Part shown: positions 55,101 through 63,382 of the stretch, in pieces
How positions within the stretch are numbered: position 1 is the stretch's first letter
How the letters are laid out: the number at the start of each line of letters is the position of its first letter
NCBI RefSeq assembly: GCF_003851885.1
Contig: NZ_BHZE01000001.1
Span: forward strand, 62,001-126,000
DNA from: Thermaurantimonas aggregans
GTDB taxonomy: Bacteria; Bacteroidota; Bacteroidia; Flavobacteriales; Schleiferiaceae
Direction of reading: 5' to 3'
DNA length: 64,000 nt
The notes under the pieces: generated by a model
What the model was told of the DNA's origin: nothing
The model's input: the letters and a program-made list of their open reading frames with translations, nothing else
The model's database searches: none
Translations under genes and position numbers: made by a program

Positions 55101-55832
55101 ATGAGTAGCCTGTATTGGAAGGAGATTAGAAGTTTTTTTGGTTCGCTGACGGCGTATTTGACGATAATTACGTTTTTGCTCCTTACTGGGCTGTTTTTGT
55201 TTGTCTTTCCGGGAGGGCTGAATGTGCTTTCGATGGGCTATGCCGGTTTAGATAGCCTGTTTATCATTGCGCCTTGGGTGTTTTTGTTTCTCATTCCGGC
55301 TATCACGATGCGGATGTTTTCAGATGAGATTCGCTATGGCACTATTGAGCTGTTGCTCACGCGTCCGCTGACCGAGTGGCAGTTAATATTCGGAAAATAC
55401 TTGGCGGCTGTGACGTTGGTGGTTCTTTCGCTGTTGCCTTCACTGGTGTACGTCATTACAGTATATGTACTTGGCGATCCGCCGGGAAATTTAGATTCAG
55501 GCGCCACCATAGGCTCATACTTAGGCTTACTTATGCTTGGAGCGGTGTATGCTGCGCTGGGCATTTTGGCTTCGGTGCTCACTGAGAACTCAATTGTATC
55601 ATTTTTAATCGGGGTGTTTTTGTGTTTTTTCTTTTTTTACGTAATCGATCAACTGGCTGCACTTAGCGTGCTGGGCAAGAGTGGGTTGCTGCTGGCACAC
55701 TTCAGCATTAGCGAACACTACAACAGCATCAGCCGAGGGGTGGTGGACAGTAGGGATGTGGTGTATTTTGTGGGAATGATCGCAGTGGCTCTGGCCACAA
55801 CGCGATTGGTACTGATCGTGCGCAGAAGCTGA
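55101..55832 (+). CDS. gldF: Gliding-motility ABC transporter permease GldF
   Basis: A 243-residue ABC-2 type permease with six hydrophobic segments, beginning SLYWKEIRSFFGSLTAYL, a typical GldF start, and RMFSDEIRYGTIELLLTRPL after the second helix. GldF works with GldG and the ATPase GldA, which is not in this window. In gliding Bacteroidota the complex is required in some species and dispensable in others. gldG starts 6 bases downstream. Confidence 0.92.
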   Translation: MSSLYWKEIRSFFGSLTAYLTIITFLLLTGLFLFVFPGGLNVLSMGYAGLDSLFIIAPWVFLFLIPAITMRMFSDEIRYGTIELLLTRPLTEWQLIFGKYLAAVTLVVLSLLPSLVYVITVYVLGDPPGNLDSGATIGSYLGLLMLGAVYAALGILASVLTENSIVSFLIGVFLCFFFFYVIDQLAALSVLGKSGLLLAHFSISEHYNSISRGVVDSRDVVYFVGMIAVALATTRLVLIVRRS

Positions 55833-55838
55833 TAGAGG

Positions 55839-57554
55839 ATGACAAACAAGGTAAAAAAACTCTACGTGTGGTACGGCAGCTTGCTTGCTGCTGTGATAGT
55901 GGTATATGTACTGGTTCAATATGCAGGCGTGATACGCCTTGACCTAACTGCCGAAAAGCGCTACAGCCTTTCGCCAGTAACCAAAGAACTTCTGACGGAA
56001 GTAAAGGAACCTATGATCTTTACGCTGTACCTGGATGGTGAATTGCCATCGGGATTCCGCAAGCTGCAGCGCGAGGTTAGGCAAGTGTTACAAGAGTTTA
56101 GGGCGTACAATCGAAATATTCTCTTCAAAATCGAAGACCCGGCCGCGGTAGGCGACAAAAAGGCTGTTCGCGACTTTCAGGAGCAGCTCGAGTTTAAAGG
56201 CTTATCGCCGGTGCAGGTGGAAGTGAACGAGGGCAATCAGGTACAGTTTCTTCAGCTCTTCCCGGGCATAATCGCTACCTATGGCGAGAAAGAGTCGGCC
56301 ATTCAATTGCTCAGCACACATATCAACACTACCCCCGAAAATCAGATCAACATTGCCATTCAAAATCTTGAGTACAATCTGACCAATGCCATCCGAAAGC
56401 TTGTTCGAAAGTTTAGCCCCACCATTGCCTTTCTCGAAGGGCATGATGAGCTCTTGCCCGGCAGAGTAGCCGATATATCGCGGGCGCTTTCGGAGCACTA
56501 CACGGTTTCTCGCTTTAACATTCGACAGTTCGAAAAAGACTCAGCCACCGGCGAAGTGAGCATTTTGCGACAGATGCAGCGACTTGACAATTACAAATGC
56601 CTTGTAATTGCTAAACCTCAAAAGCCCTTTACAGACCTTGACCTGTTTTTGATTGACCAGTTTATCATGAACGGGGGTAAGGTCGTATGGCTGATCGATG
56701 CGGTGGCAGCTGATATGGACTCACTCAGCCGGGCATCGGAGTTTATGGCGTACCCAATTCTCGATGAACTCAGACTGGGCAATTTGTTTTTCCGCTACGG
56801 ATTTCGCATCAATACCAACCTGGTGCAAGATCGCAAGGCGGCCTGGGTGAGCGATATGCGCTCGGTGCGCCGGTGGATATACTTTCCGCTTATCGATCCG
56901 CTGTTATTTCACCCGATAACAAAAGATTTAAATTCCATAAAACTCGAATTTGCTTCTACCATTGATACCGTAATAGCACCGGGGGTCAAAAAGACTCCAC
57001 TGCTTAAAACATCCGATGCTACACGTACTGTGGCTACACCCCACATCGTACGTTTGGCACATCTCTATAACTACCCTGGTACTGAGCCGTATCCAAAGCG
57101 CTTCCTTACCGTCGGTCTGCTGCTGGAAGGGACTTTTACGTCGTATTTTAAAAATCAAATCGTACCAAAAGAATCCGGACGCCAGATACCCTTCCGCGAA
57201 GAGAGTGTCCCGACTCAGCAAGTAGTAATAGCTGACGGAGATGTGATTAAAAATCAACTGAACATCGTTAACCCAAATATTCAGAAAGGAGCTCCCCTGC
57301 CGCTGGGATTCGATCAGTTTACAGGTACACAATACGGCAATCGGGATTTGATGCTCAACATTTTTGACTATCTGCTCGACGACAAAGGCCTCATCGCCCT
57401 GCGCAACCGCGAGTTTAAACTCCGACTGCTGAAGATGAGCCGTGTGTATGAAGAGATGTGGCTGTGGCGCATTATTAACGTGGCCCTGCCGGTTGTACTG
57501 GTCGTTATTGCCGGTGTTGTCTATACTCAGATTCGAAAAAAAATGTATGTTTAA
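55839..57554 (+). CDS. gldG: Gliding-motility ABC transporter accessory protein GldG
   Basis: A 571-residue protein with one N-terminal helix (about 8-27), a long extracytoplasmic ABC-transporter auxiliary domain and a C-terminal membrane helix near residue 548 (VALPVVLVVIAGVVYTQ). The motif RLDLTAEKRYSLSPVTKELL near residue 32 and AIQNLEYNLTNAIRKLVRK near 180 are characteristic. It partners GldF (6 bases upstream). The SDR gene follows 3 bases later but is not an obvious gliding gene. Confidence 0.92.
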   Translation: MTNKVKKLYVWYGSLLAAVIVVYVLVQYAGVIRLDLTAEKRYSLSPVTKELLTEVKEPMIFTLYLDGELPSGFRKLQREVRQVLQEFRAYNRNILFKIEDPAAVGDKKAVRDFQEQLEFKGLSPVQVEVNEGNQVQFLQLFPGIIATYGEKESAIQLLSTHINTTPENQINIAIQNLEYNLTNAIRKLVRKFSPTIAFLEGHDELLPGRVADISRALSEHYTVSRFNIRQFEKDSATGEVSILRQMQRLDNYKCLVIAKPQKPFTDLDLFLIDQFIMNGGKVVWLIDAVAADMDSLSRASEFMAYPILDELRLGNLFFRYGFRINTNLVQDRKAAWVSDMRSVRRWIYFPLIDPLLFHPITKDLNSIKLEFASTIDTVIAPGVKKTPLLKTSDATRTVATPHIVRLAHLYNYPGTEPYPKRFLTVGLLLEGTFTSYFKNQIVPKESGRQIPFREESVPTQQVVIADGDVIKNQLNIVNPNIQKGAPLPLGFDQFTGTQYGNRDLMLNIFDYLLDDKGLIALRNREFKLRLLKMSRVYEEMWLWRIINVALPVVLVVIAGVVYTQIRKKMYV

Positions 57555-57557
57555 CGG

Positions 57558-58349
57558 ATGAATATTGATTTAAAAGGCTTAAACGCTTTGGTGGGTGGAA
57601 GTACTGCCGGGATCGGACAGGCCATTGCAGAGCGATTGGCCGCTGCAGGTGCTACTGTGACCCTACTAGCTCGAAATGAAGCCAAATGCAAGGAAGTTCT
57701 CAATCTTTTGAACAAGAATATCGGTCAGCAGCACGACTACATCCTTGCCGATCAGACTTTGCCCTTAATACTGAAAGAAACTCTCGATCACTATCTCGCT
57801 GACCATTCAAAGACCTTTCATATAGTCATTAATAACACCGGTGGACCATCGCCTGGGCCTTTGCACCAAGCAGCTACTTCTGAGCTCGAAAAGGCTTTTT
57901 CGCAGCATGTGATAGCTTCACACCTCATCATGCAGACTTGCCTGCCCGGTATGAAAAAAGCTGGCTATGGCCGAATCATTAACGTGATTTCAACATCGGT
58001 GAAAGCCCCTTTGCCCAACCTGGGTGTTTCCAATACCATCAGGGCCGCAATGGCCAATTGGTCAAAAACTTTAGCCACCGAATTGGCTCCTTTTGGCATT
58101 ACGGTTAACAACATCTTGCCCGGCGCTACCGATACCGATCGCTTGCGGTCTATCATCGAAACAAAGGCAAGCAAAAGCGGAAAATCCGCTGATGAAATTC
58201 GCCAGGAGATGATCGGTGAGATTCCTGCTGGGCGCTTTGGCTTGCCGCGAGAAATTGCCGCGGCTGCAGTCTTTTTAGCTTCGCCTGAAGCGGCTTACAT
58301 CACCGGAATTAATGTGCCCGTAGATGGTGGGCGAACACCATCGCTTTAA
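57558..58349 (+). CDS. SDR family oxidoreductase, divergent active site
   Basis: A 263-residue Rossmann enzyme. Cofactor loop GGSTAGIGQAIAERL at 13-27 and the NNTGGPSP motif near residue 92 are intact, as is the late ITVNNILPGATDTDR. The catalytic YxxxK is not: the aligned positions read S158 and R162 (GVSNTIRAAM), while the preceding serines (VISTS, 144-147) remain. Many SDRs with this SN-x-x-R form are annotated as 3-oxoacyl-reductase-like, but activity with the usual mechanism is doubtful. Co-oriented with gldG (3-base gap); a separate promoter serves the next gene. Confidence 0.88.
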   Translation: MNIDLKGLNALVGGSTAGIGQAIAERLAAAGATVTLLARNEAKCKEVLNLLNKNIGQQHDYILADQTLPLILKETLDHYLADHSKTFHIVINNTGGPSPGPLHQAATSELEKAFSQHVIASHLIMQTCLPGMKKAGYGRIINVISTSVKAPLPNLGVSNTIRAAMANWSKTLATELAPFGITVNNILPGATDTDRLRSIIETKASKSGKSADEIRQEMIGEIPAGRFGLPREIAAAAVFLASPEAAYITGINVPVDGGRTPSL

Positions 58350-58390
58350 ACCTGTTTTTTCTCGCGAAATACGTTTTCATCTGTCAAACC

Positions 58391-58398
58391 TACCTTTG
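58391..58398 (+). promoter_or_regulatory. -7 promoter box for nrnA
   Basis: TACCTTTG matches TAnnTTTG exactly and ends 5 bases before the ATG at 58404, implying a leaderless or near-leaderless mRNA. The in-frame GTG at 58398 overlaps the box and is rejected as a start. Confidence 0.5.
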
Positions 58399-58403
58399 TG
58401 TAC

Positions 58404-59405
58404 ATGACTACAGAAGCTATTGCCTTGCGCCGATTGATTGATAGCAGTTCAAGTATTCTTATTACCACCCATATCAATCCCGATGGCGATGCAGCGGGCA
58501 GTTCTTTGGCCTTGTATCACATCCTGTGCAAAATGGGCAAAAATGTACTTTTCATTTCACCCAATGAAATACCGCCGTCGCTCCACTTTTTGCCCGGAGT
58601 TGATGAATATGTGCCTTTCAATCAAAACCCGGATACACTTGCTGAAAGACTTCAAAATACCGATCTGCTCTTTTGTCTGGACTACAATACCCTGAGCCGC
58701 ACCGGCGATGCCATGGCCGAGCTACTCCGCACCTTTGCTGGAAAGAAGGTGCTTATCGACCATCACCAGCAGCCTGATACTGATTATGCGATTTCATTTT
58801 CCGATACGTCGTATTGCAGCACCTGTGAATTGCTCTTTCAAGTACTTTCAGAAGCATACCCTGATTTGAAATGGCTCACTCCCGATGTGGCCACGTGTTT
58901 ATACACAGGCATACTTACTGACAGTGGCTCTTTTCGCTTTAATACAGTACAGCCGCGCACGCATAGGGCTGTGGCGACCTTACTCGAAGCCGGTGCTCCA
59001 CATACGGCCATTCATGAAGCTATTTTTGATCAAAACCGACCTGAGCGTTTCAGGCTGATGGCCGTCATGCTTAGCCATATGACTTATCTGTCGCATTCGG
59101 TGGTCTATTCATGGATTACGGAAAAAGAATTTCTCCAATCAGGTGCTGACAAAGAGGACTCAGAGGGTTTTGTAAATATGGGGCTTTCGATACGAGGAGT
59201 AAAAGTATCAGCCCTTTTCAGAGAAGAAGAAGGAAAAGTGCGTATCTCTTTCCGATCAAAAGGTGAAGTGGATGTAAACCAATATGCCCGCACATACTTC
59301 AATGGTGGAGGCCATCGCAATGCCGCTGGTGGTACCTGGTATGGTACGATTCAGGAAGCTGTGAAGCGATTTGAAGAGACAATTTTTGAAGTAGTACCAT
59401 CGTGA
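58404..59405 (+). CDS. nrnA: DHH-family phosphoesterase (NrnA-type oligoribonuclease/pAp phosphatase)
   Basis: A 333-residue enzyme that removes nucleotides from very short RNAs and dephosphorylates pAp. DHH domain: THINPDGDAAGSS near residue 21 and the DHH motif LIDHHQQPD near 118, both metal-binding, followed by TGILTDSGSFRFN. DHHA1 domain near the C-terminus with the GGGHRNAAGG signature. Length and order are as in the family. The AT-rich accessory islet begins right after the stop. Confidence 0.93.
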   Translation: MTTEAIALRRLIDSSSSILITTHINPDGDAAGSSLALYHILCKMGKNVLFISPNEIPPSLHFLPGVDEYVPFNQNPDTLAERLQNTDLLFCLDYNTLSRTGDAMAELLRTFAGKKVLIDHHQQPDTDYAISFSDTSYCSTCELLFQVLSEAYPDLKWLTPDVATCLYTGILTDSGSFRFNTVQPRTHRAVATLLEAGAPHTAIHEAIFDQNRPERFRLMAVMLSHMTYLSHSVVYSWITEKEFLQSGADKEDSEGFVNMGLSIRGVKVSALFREEEGKVRISFRSKGEVDVNQYARTYFNGGGHRNAAGGTWYGTIQEAVKRFEETIFEVVPS

Positions 59406-59605
59406 ACAATTAAAAAGAGTTCTTTGATCAGAGGGTATCCAAAAATTTGATTTTAAAATTAATATAAAAATTAGGATATAATTAATATATATACATGAAT
59501 TTTTAGGTGTCAAAACCAAAACAAGGCCTTGAAAGCGATTTTGAACGGGAATCCGAAAACCGTGAGAAGAGTAGGAGTTTTAAAATTAATTAAAATAAAA
59601 AAGCC

Positions 59606-60247
59606 TTGATTAGTCTTTCGTTTTTCTTTGTAATTCAGCTTCTTAGTGCTGGTCAAATTAGAATTATAAGACAAGGGAGTGCCAATGGAATTCATTATGA
59701 TCGGGTTGATTCATATAAATCGGGTTGGTGGATTTTTGGTGAAAGACAGCTTGTTTATAAAGACCCTGGCAACATCAAATGTAAATGGGGCTTGAGTTCC
59801 GACCCTAGACTTAATAATGGTGTTTATGCTGAAGAAATTGAAGGCTTTTTAATTTTCATGTTATCTTCAGTTGTAATGAGCGGTACGCATACAGCTAATC
59901 GTTTTGGTTATGTATATCCGTATGTATTTACTTCTTCAATTGTAGAGGAAAATGTTTACAGACTTAATTTAAAAACCGGTAAATTAGAATGCATTTATGA
60001 GGAAAAGAATATATTGAGTGATGCTTTGAAATCAAAATATTTCAGAATATCTACATCAGTGGAGATTCCCAAGAATTTAGTTCTTTCAATGAATGACCAA
60101 AATATACCTTATCGAATACATAATCTTTATGATCTAGACTCAATGGCTGTAATTTATAATCGCATTGAGCACAATAATAAAAAGAATCACTTGTTTATTC
60201 TGGAAAATGATGGCGAAAATTGGGGTAAAAGAAAAATTATTTTGTGA
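59606..60247 (+). CDS. Orphan exported protein with an irregular start
   Basis: A 213-residue frame beginning with TTG at 59606. The first 16 residues (ISLSFFFVIQLLSAGQ) look like the hydrophobic core of a signal peptide, but the basic n-region (Asn-Lys-Lys-Ala) lies just upstream in frame with no ATG/GTG/TTG before the stop at 59591. The gene therefore has either an unusual start or a damaged one. The rest is polar, beta-like and without known motif. It lies in the accessory islet between nrnA and the Fic remnant. Confidence 0.5.
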   Translation: MISLSFFFVIQLLSAGQIRIIRQGSANGIHYDRVDSYKSGWWIFGERQLVYKDPGNIKCKWGLSSDPRLNNGVYAEEIEGFLIFMLSSVVMSGTHTANRFGYVYPYVFTSSIVEENVYRLNLKTGKLECIYEEKNILSDALKSKYFRISTSVEIPKNLVLSMNDQNIPYRIHNLYDLDSMAVIYNRIEHNNKKNHLFILENDGENWGKRKIIL

Positions 60248-60358
60248 AACAACAAATCTAAAAAAGAAAGTGCATTTCCATTACAATTTTATCAGCCATT
60301 TATAATTGATGGAAATTATGGATAAACGGTTTTTGGCAATAGAAAATCATTCGATTTG

Positions 60359-60706
60359 ATGATTACCTATTCAAATCAAAGGATAATTGGTAAAAGATGG
60401 AATCAAAATTTAAAGCTTATAGTGCCTGAATATTGTCAGAAATGTGTAAATCCGAACGATAAAAGATTTCGGTATGTTGTACATAGTAATGGGGATAAAA
60501 AAGCCCAACAAAGATTTATTAAATCCAATGGTTTTTCAAAGAATAATGTATTTTACTATAGAGTAAAAAGTGACTTTGATATTTTGTTTACTTTACCCCT
60601 TGATGATGACCCTTTACATCATTTTTTTATGAACAGAATTATTGAAATTTATCGCGAATATATTTGGACTTTGGGAAAGAATTTTTTTGAAAATATGAAA
60701 AGATAA
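60359..60706 (+). CDS. Short orphan ORF, possibly frameshifted
   Basis: 115 residues from the ATG at 60359, with Cys2 motif CQKCVNPND near residue 28 and a basic middle part; no family recognised. A second short frame (ATG at 60310, reading MEIMDKRFLAIENH) ends one base from this start in another frame, so the two may be pieces of one frame-disrupted gene. Low confidence that it is functional. Confidence 0.4.
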   Translation: MITYSNQRIIGKRWNQNLKLIVPEYCQKCVNPNDKRFRYVVHSNGDKKAQQRFIKSNGFSKNNVFYYRVKSDFDILFTLPLDDDPLHHFFMNRIIEIYREYIWTLGKNFFENMKR

Positions 60707-60894
60707 ATAAAAAATCTCATACTTATATTTTATGCAGTGAGTTGCCCCTTTGTTTTTTTAATAGACAATTTTACATAGTATTTATTTTACAAGACTAATC
60801 TAATCGCACTTTCAAAATCGGATGTTATTTAAAGACTATTACCAAAACCTGAATCAGAGGTGATCAAGTGACTTTTTCAAGCCTGAAAATAAAA

Positions 60895-60949
60895 TAAAAA
60901 AGAATCCTGTTTTACATTACATCGATAAAGTAAAATAAAATTCTTTTTA
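60895..60949. repeat. Nested inverted repeat before the Fic remnant
   Basis: AAAAAGAAT (60897-60905) pairs with ATTCTTTTT (60940-60948), and inside it TTTTAC (60910-60915) pairs with GTAAAA (60930-60935). The 55-base element ends 16 bases before the Fic start codon. It may be a terminator, a miniature mobile-element remnant or chance in AT-rich DNA. Confidence 0.4.
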
Positions 60950-60964
60950 TTGTACCTCAGTCTC

Positions 60965-62124
60965 ATGCCTAACATAGAGAATTTTCATCCAGGCTCTTGT
61001 GCACAGGGCTATCGGTACCAAATATTTTATGCCTACTAAAATCAATACCGAATGGCAATGGAGCAGTGCGGAAATTAATGAGTTGATTGAAAAAGCAGCT
61101 TTAAAACTAGGCGAGTTAAATGCTTTATCTCGATTTGTGCCCAGTGTTGATGCTTTTATACACATGCACGTGACGCAAGAAGCTGTATTATCAAGTGAAG
61201 GTATACAAACCAACATTTCAGAAGCATTGTTGCCTGAAAATGAAATTCAACCCAAAAGACGTGGCGATTGGAAAGAGGTACGCAACTACATTCGGGCTTT
61301 AGAATATTCCATATAAACACTTGAGGTGCTTCCAATTTCCGGACGTTTAATATGCGAAACACATCGAGTCCAGATGACAGGAGTGGGAGGTGAGCATAAA
61401 TTGCCAGGTGAATATCGAAAAAGTCAAAACTGGATTGGAGGTCTTTCGCTTACAGACGCTGTGTTCATTCTACCACATCATGATAATGTGCCGGAATTGA
61501 TGAGTGGTATGGAGTTTTTTTTTGCACAACGACCAGATTCATTTACCCGATATTCTGCGGATAGCTATTGCGCATTATCAATTTGAAACGATTCATCCCT
61601 TTTTGGACGGCAATGGTCGAATGGGCCGATTGCTTATTACATTGCTTTTACTGGATCGAAAAATTTTGCAAAAGCCCTTGCTATACATTTCTTCTTTTTT
61701 TGAGAGAGACAGGTATTTGTATTACATTAGATTGCATCGAGTGCGAACAGATGGAGATATGTACGGTTGGATTAAATACTTCCTAGTAGGAGTGGTAGAA
61801 ACGGCTGAACAGGCTCTCGATAAGCTTCATTCTATTTTAAATGTTAAACGAGAAGTAGAAAGTTTGGTTAATTATCAGTTTGGAAAAAGAACTGCTAAAG
61901 GTATGTGTAAACTGAATGCCTTGTATGAAAATCCATATATCAAAATCGATAAAGTAGTCGATATTACTGGTTTGAGCTTTAAGGCTGCTTCAGACTTAGT
62001 CGCATTGTTCGTAGATCAAAACATCTTATTTATAGATCATTACATTTTATACGAAATTACAGGTCAGAGCAGAAATCGGATTTTTGTGTTTAAGCGGTAC
62101 CTCTTGAAATTTTTGAAAAATTGA
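60965..62124 (+). pseudogene. Disrupted Fic family protein gene (Fic/DOC AMPylase type)
   Basis: Read across frames, the segment encodes a whole Fic protein of about 385 residues: N-terminal FHPGSCAQGYRYQ, Fic_N region, NWIGG and PHHDNVPELM, then the active-site HPFLDGNGRMGR and a C-terminal winged-helix part. Lesions: a one-base frameshift in a TTTT run near 61023-61028; loss of two residues in the conserved SSRIEG-type stretch (reads SSEG near 61190); an in-frame TAA at 61314-61316; a frameshift in a T9 run near 61520. Arg in the usual VRGEH is also Gly. The catalytic motif is intact in the last piece (61504-62124), which could still be expressed. Two of the lesions are in homopolymers, so assembly error could account for those but not for the TAA. 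Confidence 0.85.
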
Positions 62125-62125
62125 G

Positions 62126-62986
62126 ATGAATATTCCTTCTTCACTTTCTGATAAGATTATCAAAAATCTTATCAATAAAGATGTATGTCTTACATTCAAA
62201 GGAGTCCACGGCGGTTGCATCGGGCAGTCCTATTGTGCAGAGGCTGAAGGTCTGCGTTTTTTCGTCAAAACTATCACACAGTCTATGCCTTCGGATTTTT
62301 TCCGCAAAGAAGCCAATGGTCTTCAACTGCTCAAAAATCAGGGCCTGAAGAATGTGCCCGAAGTATGGCTGGTCGATGACGATGTTTTAGTATTAGAATG
62401 GGTCGAGCCCGGTCGAAAAACTTCGGCCACCATGCGGCAGGCAGGTATTGCTCTTGCTGAACTTCACCTTCGGCCACAGCCCTTTTTTGGCCTTGATGAA
62501 GACAACTATATCGGCTCCTTACCGCAACCGAATGGGCGGTACGACAGTTGGGCAGAGTGCTATTTTCATTCCAAACTCTGGCCGGCAGCGCAGGAGGCGC
62601 ACAGACGGGGTCATTTGGTGGCAACTCTGCTTGCTGATTTGGAAATTTTGTACAAAAAACTACCCGAGCTACTGCCTGATGAAAAGCCTTCGCTCTTACA
62701 TGGCGACTTGTGGGGCGGAAATGTGATGGCTGCGGCCGACGGCCGACCTTATTTTATCGACCCGGCCGTGTACTTCGGCCATCGCGAGGTGGACATTGCC
62801 ATGACCATGCTCTTTGGCGGCTTCGACAGTACCTTTTATCAATCGTATTACGAAACGTACCCACTGCTGCCAGACTTTAGGCAAAGAATTCCGCTTTACA
62901 AACTCTATCCGCTGCTGGTACATGCAGCACTTTTTGGCATTTCGTATCAGGCCGATTGTGTAGATTGCATTCGAATGTATGTGTAA
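62126..62986 (+). CDS. Fructosamine kinase family protein
   Basis: A 286-residue kinase-fold enzyme. Family members phosphorylate sugars attached to amines (fructosamine/ribulosamine), which leads to deglycation of proteins. Motifs: a nucleotide-binding loop region GGCIGQSYCAEAEG near residue 29, catalytic HGDLWGGNVM near residue 192 and a metal-binding Asp in FIDPAVYFGHREVD near 210. The length is normal. It starts 1 base after the end of the Fic remnant, so it could have lost its original promoter if that gene was inserted; no own promoter box was found. Confidence 0.92.
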   Translation: MNIPSSLSDKIIKNLINKDVCLTFKGVHGGCIGQSYCAEAEGLRFFVKTITQSMPSDFFRKEANGLQLLKNQGLKNVPEVWLVDDDVLVLEWVEPGRKTSATMRQAGIALAELHLRPQPFFGLDEDNYIGSLPQPNGRYDSWAECYFHSKLWPAAQEAHRRGHLVATLLADLEILYKKLPELLPDEKPSLLHGDLWGGNVMAAADGRPYFIDPAVYFGHREVDIAMTMLFGGFDSTFYQSYYETYPLLPDFRQRIPLYKLYPLLVHAALFGISYQADCVDCIRMYV

Positions 62987-63001
62987 ATCCACCAAAAACT
63001 T

Positions 63002-63382
63002 ATGAAAAAACACAACTACCTGATTTTGATCAGCTTGGTAACCCTAGGGGTGGTGTTACTTTCGTCTTGTGGCAGTACTAATGAGCCACAAGATAGCGAT
63101 GAAATGACAGAAAATAGCCAGGCGTTTATCTCCAATGTGGAAATTTTACCCTATGAATTATCGGATTCGCTTACCGTTACACAAGTAAAAACAACCCTTG
63201 TAGCTCGTGAGCGCGACTCTGCTTTTACGCTTGTAATTCAGGCTTTGAGAGGAGAAAATACTTTTCTCGACAGTGTTTTTTTCGCCGTAAAAAAAGATGA
63301 CACCGCCCGTGCCAATGTGGTCTTTACACAATTGCCATTCGACGAAAAAAATCCACCGAAAATCGAACTCATCTACCACTAA
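63002..63382 (+). CDS. Small lipoprotein of unknown function
   Basis: A 126-residue protein with a clear lipoprotein signal: basic start, hydrophobic core and lipobox LLSSC. The mature part begins with an acidic linker (NEPQDSDEMTEN) and continues beta-rich to the end, with no known domain. It lies 15 bases after the fructosamine kinase gene and is followed directly by the RNA methyltransferase gene, so it may be part of that transcript. Confidence 0.75.
   Translation: MKKHNYLILISLVTLGVVLLSSCGSTNEPQDSDEMTENSQAFISNVEILPYELSDSLTVTQVKTTLVARERDSAFTLVIQALRGENTFLDSVFFAVKKDDTARANVVFTQLPFDEKNPPKIELIYH

Noticed and set aside
59519-59608. Possible insertion-sequence end (AAGGCCTT palindrome and A/T-rich repeats)
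   Set aside because: No transposase, matching inverted end or target duplication could be found.
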